A DNA stretch of 64,000 nt from CAZOZZ01 sp965262425. Lineage in GTDB: Bacteria; Acidobacteriota; Terriglobia; 20CM-2-55-15. Below the pieces are notes generated by a model. The model ran no database searches and was not told the origin of the DNA. It saw only the letters and a program-made list of their open reading frames with translations. Numbering within the stretch: position 1 is the stretch's first letter; the number at the start of each line of letters is the position of its first letter. Below are positions 10,369 through 21,046 of this stretch, one piece after another. The position numbers were made by a program, and so were the translations under genes. The stretch covers positions 186,001-250,000 of the forward strand of contig OZ253536.1 in NCBI GenBank assembly GCA_965262425.1, read 5' to 3'.

Positions 10369-12290
10369 ATGAACGATCAGATGACCCAGCGACAGATACC
10401 GGGAACTGACGAGCAACCGTTGGGCAGTATTTCCTTGTCCCTATCCGGCGGCGGCGGTCGGGCGGCCGGGTTCCACCTGGGTACCCTCGCGTATCTGGAT
10501 CGCGTCAAGTTGCTGAAGGACGTTTCGGTCCTTTCGTCGGTGTCCGGAGGCAGCCACGTCGCGGCCAAGTATGCGCTCACCCTGAAGACCGCGCCCGCCG
10601 ACGAACCGCTCCACGACACATTTCGTCGATTCTACAAAGAGTTCTTCGACTACCTCATGCATGCGGATCTGGTACGCCGCGTCTTCAAGAAACTGGGCGA
10701 ACAGCCCGAGCGGCACTCCACGCGGAAATCCGGGCGCCAGAATGCGGTGCTGGCTCTGGCGGACATCTACGACGAAACGGAAAACTTCCTGAACGGCGCG
10801 CGATTCGATGTCTTGTGGGGAGACAGGGAAATCCACCTGAAGGAAATCATCCTCAACACGACGGAGTTCAAAACGGGACTGGCCTTCCGCTTTCATAAGG
10901 GCGAGTTCCCTCGCAGGAGCGGCAACCGCTTTATCCCGCTCCCGGAGAGCTGGGCCCGGAAGGCGCGCCTGGCCGATATCGTCGCCGCATCCTCCTGCAT
11001 TCCCATCGGACTCGAGCCCATCTCTTTCCCGCAAGATTTCCGCTGGCCGGAGAATGAACCGAAGCTCTGCGGTGAGATCGAAGGGTACATCGCATACCAC
11101 TGCGGCAGCGACACGAAGGGCAACAAGGTGAAAGCCGTGTCGCTGATGGACGGCGGCGTGTACGACAACCAGGGCACGGACTCGGTGGCGATCGCGCTCA
11201 CGAAGGAATCCGACATCCCGGATCTCGAAAAGGCCCACACGATCGCCGCCCGATTCGTGTCCAAGTACGACGAAATACCGATAACGCAGTCGCTCGGACC
11301 CCTCATCATATCGGACACTCCGATCCTGAACGACAACATCTATCCGGCGCCGGACCCGGACGCTGAAGCCCCTGACAGTAGTCGATTGACGCTCGGGCAT
11401 ATCAACATGATGGCGCTGACCTTTGTCGTTCTGGGCGCGTCAATGGTTGCTCTGAACCTTGACGACTGGGTCACGAACATGGGGGCGATTGGAAGCCACC
11501 TGATCGATGCGATGGGACGTGAATCGCCGTTCTGGTCGGTGCTCGACCTTGTTGAGAACTCTCTGACACACATGATGCCGATCATCGTCGGTCTATATAT
11601 GCTCGTTGTGCTTTGGAAATTCGATCCAAGGTCATCGCGTTCCTTTTGCAGTTGCCTGAATCCGACCCGGTTCGGAGAGCGAAACTTGACGAAATGCGTG
11701 AGCAGGGAGGTCTCGGCCGCGTGGCTCGACACCGCCTCGCGCGCCGGAGATGGAAGGACCTGCGGAATTTGAGGGTGAGCACACTGATCGAAATGATGAG
11801 CGTCCGCCTGTCCTCCACCTGGGCGTTGACCGGCACCATATTCTTGAACCGAATCCGGTCACTGGGATACACGATGCTGGAACGTCGTGAGGACGCCAAG
11901 AACCTGGTCATCAAGAACGAGATCTATGGCATTGTGGTGCAGGAGAACAAGGCTTCCAAACATGCGCCGTCGGCCCAGATGCTGGCGGTGGCCCAGCGGG
12001 CCTCCACCATGGAAACACAGCTCTGGTACGACGATGACGACCAGTTGAAAGATTTGGTCTCTTGCGGGCAGTTCACCATCTGCTACAACCTCCTCGAATA
12101 CATCGATCAGCTGCGCGTAGCCGGGGGCCAGGAGGATCTGAAGGCAGCCCTCTATTCAAAGTTGGAGTCCGACTGGAAAACTCTGAAACAGGATCCCTTC
12201 GCGTTAATCGATGAATTGGAACGCGAAGACAGCGGGTGGGAGGCGCCAGAATCAAGCCCGGCCTCGCGGGCGCGATCCGCTTCCCCTTGA
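10369..12290 (+). pseudogene. Patatin-like array unit P3, single frameshift
   Basis: Patatin-like, membrane-anchored lipase gene with a strong ribosome site (aggagggt) and ATG at 10369. The N-terminal catalytic domain is intact: SGGGGRAAGFHLG, SSVSGGSHVAAKYALT, LMDGGVYDNQGTDS. Two hydrophobic segments follow. Near 11611-11620 (ctttggaaattcg) one base is missing relative to the paralogues: the first frame ends at 11772, while the correct continuation IRSKVIAFLLQLPESDPV runs in the next frame to 12290. The lost part would be the cytoplasmic C-terminal domain (LSSTWALTGTIFLNRIRS, SAQMLAVAQRASTMETQLW). A catalytic fragment of about 420 residues could still be made. Confidence 0.85.
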
Positions 12291-12356
12291 TCGACGCTCG
12301 TACATCGACCGGGTATGGAGCATGAAACTCGATGTCGACCAGGGAGGGTTAAACCG

Positions 12357-14631
12357 ATGAACGATCAGAACATTGGTAAAATGGAAGAAACCGACGAGCA
12401 GCGTTTGGGCAGTATTGCCCTGTCCCTGTCCGGCGGCGGAGGTCGGGCCGCCGGATTCCACCTGGGAATGCTCGCCTACCTGGATCGCGTCAACCTGCTC
12501 GAGGACGTTTCGATTCTTTCGTCGGTATCCGGTGGCAGCCACGTCGCGGCCAAGTACGCGCTCACGCTGAAGAGGGCTCCCGCAGACGAACCGCTCCACG
12601 ATACGTTTCGTCGATTCTATAGAGAATTCTTCGGGTACCTCATGCGCGCGAACCTGGTGGGCGGGGTCTTCAAGAAACTCGGTGCCCGGCCGGAGCGACG
12701 CTCGTCCCGCAAATCCGGGCGCCGGAATGCGGTGCTGGCGCTGGCGGACATCTACGACGAAAGGGAAGACTTCATGGACGGCGCGCGATTCGATGTCTTC
12801 TGGGGAGACAGGGAAATCCACCTGAAGGAAATCATCCTCAACACGACGGAGTTCAAAACGGGACTGGCCTTCCGCTTTCACAAGAGCGCGATCCGCCGCA
12901 GGAGCGGCAACCGATTTGTCCCGCTTCCGGAGAGCTGGGCGCGCAAGGCGCGACTGGCCGATATCGTCGCCACGTCTTCCTGTATTCCCATCGGACTCGA
13001 GCCGATCTTCTTCCCGCAAGACTTTCGATGGTCCGAGGATGAACCGAAGCTGTGCGATGAGATCGAGGCGTACATCGCCTACCACTGCGGCAGTGACACT
13101 CAGGGCAACAAGATAAGGGTCTTCCGCAGAATTTGTGGGTAAAACCGTCTTCCATCGCCGCTTGAGGAGACCACGGTGCTCGCCAAGCCTCAAGGCTTCC
13201 CTCGCAAGCTCGGCGGCTGCGCCGGCCTTGACCCTCGGCTGCGCTCCGCGGTGTCGGCTGGTGTGGGCGATGGGGAACGGGGCCTCCGGCGGGGGCTCCG
13301 GGCACCGGGTGTAGGCGTCCGACCGAAGTGGGTACTGGAATATTCGCCGTCGAACAAAAGAATAAGGTACTTTGTTTCCATTACTTATGTGCGCACAGGC
13401 CTTTGGACTGCCCACAAATTCTGCGGAGGAGGCCAAGATAAAAGCCGTGTCCCTGATGGACGGAGGAGTCTACGACAACCAGGGCACGGATTCCGTGGCG
13501 ATCGCTCTCACGCCGGACTCGCACACGGATCTGGAACGGGCGGATATGGTCGCCGCACGATTCGTCCGCAAGTACGACGAAATACCGATCGAGGACTCGC
13601 TCGGACTTCTCATCATATCGGACACTCCGATCCTGAACGACAACATCTATCCGGCCCCGTCCGAGGACGACCCGGCCCGAGCCGGCGCGCCCGGTCGACT
13701 GACGCTCGGCCATCTGAACCTGATAACGATTGCCTTTGTAGCTCTGGCTCTGCTGATGATTGTTCGGAACGCCCGGTTCTTCGGGCCGGATCTCGTGACG
13801 TTCGTGTCGGACCTGGCCGTGATTATGGAACCCAGTGAGACTGTGGCGGAAGCCCTTCGGACCATCCTCCTGGACATCGACAGGCTCACGTGGAATTTCG
13901 TCGGGGCGGGTATGCCCATCCTCGTCGGCTTGTATTTGATCATTGTGGTTGGGCGAGTTCGAGGCACGGTGATCGCATTCGCCATGCAGTTGCCAGAATC
14001 CGACCCGGTCGAAAAAGCGAAGCTTGCCGAGAAGCGCGAGCAGGGAAGTCTCGGCTGGTGGGAGCGCAACCGGGTCGTGTGGCGGAGATGGAAGGACCTT
14101 CGGAATTTGAGGGTGGCCGACCTGATGGAAATGATGAGCACCCGCCTGTCCTCCACCTGGGCGCTGACCGGAACCATATTTCTGAACCGAATCCGGTCCC
14201 TGGGGTACTCGCTGCTGGAAAATCGTGACGATCTCAAGGGTCGGGTCATCAAGAACGAGATTTTTGACATCGTGGAACAGGAGAACAAGGCTTCCGTGCA
14301 TGCGCCGTCGGCCCAGATGCTGGCGGTGGCCCAGCGGGCCTCCACCATGGAAACCCAGCTCTGGTACGACGATGAAGACCAGTTGAAGGACCTCGTCGCC
14401 ACCGGGCAGTTCACCATCTGCTATAACCTGCTCGAGCACATTGACCGGCTGCGCGCGGCCAGGGGGGACGAAGATCTTAATACGGCCCTCTACACGAAGG
14501 CGAGCGAAGACTGGGAGATCCTGAAAGAGGATCCCTTCGCGTTTATCGAAGGAATGGACCGAGCCGAGGGCGGGAGCGGCGAGAAGAATTCTTCTACCGA
14601 GAAACCGAAGGTTCGGGCGGCCGGAGTCTGA
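12357..14631 (+). pseudogene. Patatin-like array unit P4, split by a 317-bp element
   Basis: Patatin-like gene starting at the ATG of MNDQNIGK behind agggagggtt. The N-terminal part (12357-13116) carries SGGGGRAAGFHLG and SSVSGGSHVAAKY and ends at GNKI. The C-terminal part (13434-14631) resumes with KAVSLMDGGVYDNQG, the two membrane segments and the full C-terminal domain. The 317-bp element at 13117-13433 plus its 8-bp duplication (325 bases) shifts the frame and separates the nucleophile Ser from the catalytic Asp, so no active enzyme can be produced. Apart from the insertion the two halves are undamaged, which points to a recent event. Confidence 0.9.
13117..13433 (+). mobile_element. 317-bp ISL3-like non-autonomous element, copy 1
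   Basis: A 317-bp element with terminal inverted repeats (GGGTCTTCCGCAGAATTTG at the left; GCCTCCTCCGCAGAATTTG reading inward from the right) and an 8-bp direct repeat caagataa (13109-13116 and 13434-13441). It interrupts patatin unit P4. It contains no transposase. The three copies appear identical over the parts compared except for one base near the right end (tttccatta here, tttcaatta in the other two). Confidence 0.92.
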
Positions 14632-14702
14632 ATCCAGGGAAGGGTTTCGCCGGGGTGCTCCAGCGAGAACACGAACGGGCGACGAGCGGGAGGGTTGGAC
14701 CG

Positions 14703-16661
14703 ATGAAGGATCAGATCATCACTGGCCGGAAGGAAGAAACCGACGAGCAACCGTTGGGAAGCATTGCCTTGTCCCTGTCCGGCGGGGGCAGCCGGGCCGC
14801 CGGCTTCCATATGGGGACCCTCGCTTACCTGGACCGCGTCAACTTGCTGAAGGATGTTTCGATCCTTTCGTCGGTATCCGGTGGCAGTCACGTTGCGGCC
14901 AAGTACGCGCTCACCCTGAAGACCGCACCCGCAGACGAACCGCTTCACGACACGTTTCGTCGATTTTATAAGGAGTACTTCGGGTTTCTGATGCATGCGG
15001 ATCTGGTGCGCCGGGTCCTCCGGAAGCTCGGGGCCAAGCCTGAGCGTGACTCACCATCCGGGAAATTCCGGCGCCGGAATGCGGTGCTGGCGCTGGCCGA
15101 CATCTACGACGAGTCGGAGGACTTCCTGAACGGAGCGCGTTTCAATGTCTTCTGGGGCCCCCGTGAGATCCACATCAAGGATCTCATTCTCAACGCGACG
15201 GAGTTCAAGACGGGACTGGACTTTCGATTTCACAGGAGCACAAGCCGCCGCAGGAGTGGCAACCGCTTTGTCCCGCTTCCGGAAAGCTGGGCACGAAAGG
15301 CGCGACTGGCCGATATCGTCGCCGCTTCCTCCTGTATTCCCATCGGACTCGAACCGATGTTCTTTCCGCAGGACTTTCGCTGGCCGGAGGATGAACCGAA
15401 GTTACGCCGTGAAATCGAGGGGTACATCACCTACCACTGCGGCAGCGACACGCATGGCAACAAGGTGGATTCCGTGTCCCTGATGGACGGGGGAGTCTAC
15501 GACAACCAGGGCACGGACTCAGTGGCGATCGCCCTCGCGATGGAGTCGCACGCGGATCTGGTACGGGCCGACATGGTGGCCGCACGCTTCATCCGCAGGT
15601 ACGACGAAATACCGATGGTGGGCTCGCTCGGCCTCCTCATCATATCGGACACTCCGGTCCTGAACGACAACATCTATCCGGCGCCGGACCCGGACAATGA
15701 CGTTCGGGACCCGGCCCGTCGTCGCTTGTCGCTCAGTCATCTGAACTTGATCGCGACGACACTGGCGACTCTTGCCGTGATGATGATTTTTGTGAACGGC
15801 TTGGACTTCGTGGAGCATGTAACGACGCTGGTGTCCCTCGCGCCCACACTTCCTGAGGCGTTCAATCGGAGTGTCTCGGCAGGCTTTCTGGATCTCCTCG
15901 GCGACGCCATCAGGCTGATGTGGGACTTTACGGGAGAGGCTATGCCCGTCCTCGTCGGTTCGTTCTTGCTCATTGCGATTGCGCGAATTCGAAGCAAGGT
16001 CAACGCATTCCTGCTGCAATTGCCGGAATCCGACCTGGTCGAGAAAGCGAAACTTGACGAGAGGCTCAAGCACGGAGGTCTGGGCTGGTTGTCCCGCCGC
16101 CGTGTCGTCTTCCGGAGGTGGGAGCAACTTCGGGGTTTGAAGGTGGGGGACCTGATGGAAATGATGAGCCTGCGCCTGTCCTCCACCTGGGCGATGACCA
16201 GCACCATCTTCCTGAACCGAATCCGTTCGATGGGGTACTCGCTGCTGGAAAATCGTAACGACCTCAAGGATCGCATGCTCAAGAACGAGATCTTTGCCAT
16301 CGTGGAGCAGGAGAACCAGGCTTCCACACATGAGCCATCGGCCCAGATGCTGGCGGTGGCCCAGCGGGCCTCCACCATGGAAACGCAGCTCTGGTACGAC
16401 GACGACGACCAGTTGAAGGATCTGGTCGCCTGCGGGCAGTTCACCATCTGCTACAACCTCCTCGAGCATATCGATAGGCTGCGTGTGGTAAGGGACGACG
16501 CCAACCTATGGGCGACTCTTTACAGGAAGGTAAGCGACGACTGGGAGACCCTGAAAGAGGATCCCTTCGCGTTGATCGACGAGTTGGAACGATCCAGGGG
16601 CGGGAGCCCCAACAAGCATTCTTCTACGGAGAAACCAGAAGTTCGAGCAGCCAAAGCCTGA
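14703..16661 (+). CDS. Patatin-like membrane-anchored lipase, array unit P5 (intact)
   Basis: A 652-residue patatin-family protein; known members hydrolyse acyl esters of lipids with a Ser-Asp dyad. The ATG at 14703 follows gggagggttgg; the in-frame start further upstream lies in spacer sequence. Residues 27-31 (GGGSR) form the oxyanion loop. S59 sits in SVSGG, a variant of GXSXG, and D262 in LMDGGVYDNQG completes the dyad. Two hydrophobic helices lie at about 345-366 and 413-428. The last 220 residues form a well conserved domain not recognised here (LSSTWAMTSTIFLNRIRS, SAQMLAVAQRASTMETQLW, CGQFTICYNLLEHIDRLR). It is one of three unbroken copies in the tandem array. The substrate is unknown. 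Confidence 0.88.
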   Translation: MKDQIITGRKEETDEQPLGSIALSLSGGGSRAAGFHMGTLAYLDRVNLLKDVSILSSVSGGSHVAAKYALTLKTAPADEPLHDTFRRFYKEYFGFLMHADLVRRVLRKLGAKPERDSPSGKFRRRNAVLALADIYDESEDFLNGARFNVFWGPREIHIKDLILNATEFKTGLDFRFHRSTSRRRSGNRFVPLPESWARKARLADIVAASSCIPIGLEPMFFPQDFRWPEDEPKLRREIEGYITYHCGSDTHGNKVDSVSLMDGGVYDNQGTDSVAIALAMESHADLVRADMVAARFIRRYDEIPMVGSLGLLIISDTPVLNDNIYPAPDPDNDVRDPARRRLSLSHLNLIATTLATLAVMMIFVNGLDFVEHVTTLVSLAPTLPEAFNRSVSAGFLDLLGDAIRLMWDFTGEAMPVLVGSFLLIAIARIRSKVNAFLLQLPESDLVEKAKLDERLKHGGLGWLSRRRVVFRRWEQLRGLKVGDLMEMMSLRLSSTWAMTSTIFLNRIRSMGYSLLENRNDLKDRMLKNEIFAIVEQENQASTHEPSAQMLAVAQRASTMETQLWYDDDDQLKDLVACGQFTICYNLLEHIDRLRVVRDDANLWATLYRKVSDDWETLKEDPFALIDELERSRGGSPNKHSSTEKPEVRAAKA

Positions 16662-16715
16662 AAACTAAGCTGATTCTCCAGTTGATGTGCGCGTCTTTAG
16701 CCATCGATGTTCCTG

Positions 16716-16748
16716 CGACGGCAGCGACCGATCGAGACGCTGCCGTCG
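16716..16748 (+). other. Perfect 11-bp-stem hairpin in the P5-P6 gap
   Basis: The 283-base gap between P5 and P6 is the longest within the array apart from the IS1380 site. It holds an inverted repeat with arms CGACGGCAGCG and CGCTGCCGTCG and an 11-base loop. No T-run follows, so it is not a classical intrinsic terminator. It could be a weak terminator or RNA-processing hairpin. I see no gene in the gap. Confidence 0.4.
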
Positions 16749-16944
16749 AGCGCCTGCGCGCGACAACTGGACGCCGGCATCAGGGCGGACACACGCAGAA
16801 TGTCGGCGGCTGTGGTCGCTCCACGGCGACCCGGCACTATTCGCAGTCGCGCGCTGGCTCGGTAAACAAGGGCTGGGACACTCGCACACGGTACGAGCGC
16901 GCCAGCCCACCGGGGACTCATCGAACAGTCGGCGGACTGAGTTC

Positions 16945-18899
16945 ATGAAGAAACAGGTCAAGATCGGCGGGATCGAGGAAACCGACGAGCACCCTTTTGG
17001 AAACATCGCCTTGTCCCTCTCCTCGGGTGGCACGCGTGCCACCGGATTCCACCTGGGCACCCTCGCCTACCTGGATCGGGTGGACCTGTTGAAGGACGTT
17101 TCGGTCCTTTCGTCGGTATCGGGCGGAAACATGGTTGCGGCCAAGTACGCGCTGACCCTGAAAACGGCGCCTGAAGACGAACCGCTCCATGAAACATTTT
17201 GTCGTTTCTACGAGGAGTTCTTCCGGTTCTCCATGAATGTGGATCTGATAACCCGGGTCTTCGAGAAACTCAGCGCCGGTCCGGAGCGCCACTCGACGCG
17301 AAAATCCCGGCGTCGGACCGTGGTACTGGCGGTGGCGGACATGAACGACGAGTCGGAAGACTTGTTCAACGGCGCGCGGTTCGAGGTCTTCTGGGGCCCT
17401 CGTGAGATCCACATTCAGCATCTCATCTTCAACTCGACAGAGTTCAAGACGGGACTGGCCTTTCGCTTTCAGTACAAGAACAAGGAGCGTCGCAGGAGCG
17501 GCAACCTCTTTGTCCCGCTCCCGGAGAACTGGGCACGAAAGGCACGCCTGGCCGACATCGTCGCCGCGTCCTACTGCATGCCTATCGTAATGGAGCCCAT
17601 TTTTTTCCGCAGGATTTCCGCTGGCCGGAGGATGAACCGAAGCTATGCGGTGAAATCGAGGCGTACATCGCCTACCAGTGCGGCAGCGACATGCAGGGAA
17701 ACAAGGTGAATTCGGTGGCCCTGATGGACGGGGGAGTCTACGACGTTCAGGGGACGGCCGCTCTGGCGACGTCGCTCGCCGAGCACCCGCGTCCGGATAT
17801 GGAACGGGCGGACATGGTCTATGCACAATTCGTCGACAAGTACTCCGAAGCACCCGCAATGGAGTCGCTGGGAGCTTTCATCGTGTCGGACGCTCCGGTC
17901 GTGAGCGACAACATGTATCCGGCACCCGTCACCGACGACCCGGCCCGGACCGAGGCGGACGATCGACTGACGCTCGGCCATCTGAACCTGATCACGCTGG
18001 CACTGGGTGGTCTCGCTCTGCTGATGCTTGTCAACAACGTCTTGTTCTTCACACCCGATCTGATGAGATTCGTGTCCGACCTAGCCGCGAGCGTGGAACC
18101 CGGCACGAGTGTCTGGGGAGCCCTTCAGAGACTCCTGACGGACGTCGAAGTGTTGACGTTGGACTTTGCGGCCTCGGTCATGCCCATCATCGTCGCCTTA
18201 TTTCTGCTCATCGTGGTCGAGCGAATCCGAGGCAAGGTCGTCGCGTTTCTCGTACAGTTGCCCGAATCCGACCCGGCTGAGAAAGCCAGGCTCGACGAGG
18301 AGCGGGCTGAGGGAGGTCTCGGCTGGTTGGCGCGCCACCGGCTCGCGCGGCGGAGATTCAAGGCCCTTCGGGGTTTGACGGTTGGAGAGCTGGTGGAAAT
18401 GATGAGCCGCCGCCTGTCCTCCACCTGGGCGATGACCGTCGGCGTATTCTTCAACCGAATTCGCTCGCTGGAATATTCGCTCCTGGAGAATCGCAACTAC
18501 TTCAAGGATCGGCTCATCAAGAACGAGATCCACGAAATCGTGGAGCAGGAGAACCAGGACTCCAGACACATGCCGTCGGCTCAGATGCTGGCTGTGACCC
18601 AGCGGGCCTGCGCGATGGAAGTGCAGCTCCACTACGACGATGACGACCAGTTGAAAGACCTCATCGCCTGCGGGCAGTTCACGATTTGTTACAACCTCCT
18701 CGAGCACATCGACAAGCTGCGCGTCGCCCGGGAGGACAAGACCCTGAAGGCGACGCTCTACAAGAAGTTGGAAGCCGACTGGGAGATTCTGAAGGTGAAT
18801 CCCTTCAGCCTTATCGACGAGATGGAGCGAGGGAAGGGTCGGAGTGGCAACGGGGGCTATACGGCGAAGAAACCGAACGTTGGCGCAGCCAGAGCATGA
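16945..18899 (+). pseudogene. Patatin-like array unit P6, single frameshift
   Basis: Patatin-like gene beginning MKKQVKIGGIEETDEH. It is more divergent than its neighbours: the oxyanion loop is SSGGTRATGFHLG, the nucleophile region is SSVSGGNMVAAKYALT and the aspartate block is LMDGGVYDVQG. At 17600-17608 (a run of seven T followed by CC) one base is missing compared with the paralogues, where the protein reads IFFPQDFRWPEDEPK. The first frame then continues out of register to 17709. The correct frame resumes and runs to 18899 with the membrane segments and C-terminal domain intact. Either a homopolymer sequencing error or a true inactivating deletion. Confidence 0.83.
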
Positions 18900-19008
18900 G
18901 AGTCAGGCTGAGCGCATATCGGTGTTTCGACGAAAAGGGCTGCAAGGACACAAGCGCAAAACGACCGCAGCCACCCGGAAACCCTCATCGAGGCGGAGGG
19001 TTGAGTTG

Positions 19009-20964
19009 ATGAACGACCAGATCAACGTTGGCCGGAAGGAACAAACCGACGAGCTCCCTTTTGGAAGTATTGCCCTCTCCCTGTCCGGAGGCGGTGGGCG
19101 GGCAGCCGGATACCATCTGGGCACCCTCGCCTACCTGGATCGGGTAGACCTGTTGAAGGATGTTTCGATCCTTTCGTCGGTGTCGGGCGGCAGCGTCATT
19201 GCGGCCAAGTACGCGCTCACCTTGAAGAGGGCGCCCGAGGCAGAACCGCTCCACGACACCTTTCGGCGTTTTTACGAGGAGTTCTTCGGGTTCTGCATGC
19301 ACTCGAATCTGGTGGGCCGGGTCCTCAAGAAACTCGGGGCCCAACAGGAGCGACGCCCGGGCCGGAGATCCCCGCGCCGGAAAGCCGTAATGGCGGTGGC
19401 GGACATCTATGACGAGTCGGAAGACTGCTTCAACGGCGCGCGATTCGACGTCTTCTGGGGTCCCCGTGAGATCCACATCAAGGATCTCATCATCAACGCG
19501 ACGGAGTTCAAGACGGGAACGAACTTCCGCTTCCACAAGGGCGCGAAGAGTCGGAGGAGCGGCAGCCATTTCGTCCCGCTTCCTGAGAGTTGGGCCCGAA
19601 AGGCCCGCTTGGCCGACATCGTCGCCGCATCGTCGTGCATCCCGGTCGGGATGGAGCCGATCTTCTTCTCGCAGGACTTCCGCTGGCCGGAGGACGAACC
19701 GAAACTATCCAGTGAAATCGAAGGGTACATCGCCTACCACTGCGGCAGCGACGCGAGGGGCAACAAGGTGAAATCCGTGTCCCTGATGGACGGCGGGGTC
19801 TACGACAACCAGGGCACGGATTCCGTGGCGATCGCGCTCGCGGAGGAATCGCACCCGGATCTGGAACGGGCGGCCATGCTCGCATCAAGATTCATCCGCA
19901 AATACGACGCAATACCGATCGTGGGGTCGCTCGGAGTTCTTATCATATCGGACATCCCTCTCCTCGACGACAACATCTATCCGGCGCCTGTCGAGGAGGA
20001 CCCGGCCGGCGCCGGCACGACGGGACGACTGACGCTCGGCCATCTGAATGTGATGACCCAGAGCTTAATGGTTCTCGCTCTGGCGATGTTTGTTCTGAAC
20101 AGCCGGACCTTAGTGTCGGATGCGATGATATTCGTGTCGGCTGTGCCCACGGTCCCCGCAGCATTCAATCAAGGTGTCTGGGAAGGCGTTCAGAGTATCC
20201 TCGAGGGCATCAGGACGGGGGCGTGGTGGTTTGTGGGCTCGGGCATGCCCGCCATCTTCGGCCTGGTTTTGGGCATCGTGCTCCTGCAATTTAGAAGCCA
20301 GGGCATCACGTTCCTTTCGGAGTTGCCCGAACTCGATCCGGTCGAGAAGGCGAAGCTTGATGAGAAGCGCGCGCACGGAGGTCTCAGCCTGTTGGACCGT
20401 CGCCGCGTCGCGCGTCGGAGATGGAAAACCATGCGGGGCTTGAAGGTGAGCGCGTTGATGGAAATGATAGGCCTCCGCCTGTCCTCGACCTGGGCGATGA
20501 CGAGCACCATATTCCTGAACCGAATCCGTTCCCTGGGGTACGCGCTGCTGGAAAATCGTGACGACGTCAAGGACCGGCTCATCAAGAACGAGATCTATGA
20601 CATTGTGGTGCACCAGAGCAAGGCTTCCAGAGACCAGCCGTCGGCTCAGATGCTGGCGATAGCTCAGCGGGCCGCCTCGATGGAAACGGCGCTCTGGTAC
20701 GACGACGTCGACCAGTTGAAAGACCTGGTCGCCTGCGGACAGTTCACGATTTGCCACAACCTCCTCAAGCATATCGACAAGCTGCGGGCAGCCGGCGAGG
20801 ACAAGGACCTGAAGGCGACCCTCTACAAGAAGCTCTCGGATGACTGGGAGATCCTGAAAGGAGATCCCTTCGCGTTGATCGACGAGTTGGAACGACACGA
20901 GGGCGGAAGCGGCGACAAGGATTCTTCTACTGACAAACTGGACGTTCGGACAGCTAAAGCCTGA
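19009..20964 (+). CDS. Patatin-like membrane-anchored lipase, array unit P7 (intact)
   Basis: A 651-residue member of the tandem family. The ATG at 19009 follows gcggagggttg. The catalytic parts are SGGGGRAAGYHLG, SSVSGGSVIAAKYALT and LMDGGVYDNQGTDS. Two hydrophobic segments (about 350-368 and 415-435) separate the lipase from the shared C-terminal domain, which ends DSSTDKLDVRTAKA like the other units. No breaks are seen. The gap to P8 is 82 bases and shares a spacer sequence with the P4-P5 gap, which shows that the duplicated unit included its own leader. Confidence 0.88.
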   Translation: MNDQINVGRKEQTDELPFGSIALSLSGGGGRAAGYHLGTLAYLDRVDLLKDVSILSSVSGGSVIAAKYALTLKRAPEAEPLHDTFRRFYEEFFGFCMHSNLVGRVLKKLGAQQERRPGRRSPRRKAVMAVADIYDESEDCFNGARFDVFWGPREIHIKDLIINATEFKTGTNFRFHKGAKSRRSGSHFVPLPESWARKARLADIVAASSCIPVGMEPIFFSQDFRWPEDEPKLSSEIEGYIAYHCGSDARGNKVKSVSLMDGGVYDNQGTDSVAIALAEESHPDLERAAMLASRFIRKYDAIPIVGSLGVLIISDIPLLDDNIYPAPVEEDPAGAGTTGRLTLGHLNVMTQSLMVLALAMFVLNSRTLVSDAMIFVSAVPTVPAAFNQGVWEGVQSILEGIRTGAWWFVGSGMPAIFGLVLGIVLLQFRSQGITFLSELPELDPVEKAKLDEKRAHGGLSLLDRRRVARRRWKTMRGLKVSALMEMIGLRLSSTWAMTSTIFLNRIRSLGYALLENRDDVKDRLIKNEIYDIVVHQSKASRDQPSAQMLAIAQRAASMETALWYDDVDQLKDLVACGQFTICHNLLKHIDKLRAAGEDKDLKATLYKKLSDDWEILKGDPFALIDELERHEGGSGDKDSSTDKLDVRTAKA

Positions 20965-21046
20965 ATCCAGGGAACAGGAAAGGTTTCGAGCATGACGTGC
21001 TAGAGCGAGAACACAAACGGGCGACTGACGAGGAGGGGGGGGACTG

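Noticed and set aside
13188..13436. Open frames inside the 317-bp element (about 85-110 codons, present in all three copies)
   Set aside because: They repeat only because the element repeats. They run through the terminal repeats, have no ribosome site and resemble no family.
16662..16944. A small gene between P5 and P6 (about 90 codons in one frame)
   Set aside because: There is no ribosome site, composition is arginine/threonine-rich shadow-like, and homologous spacers in the array do not keep it.
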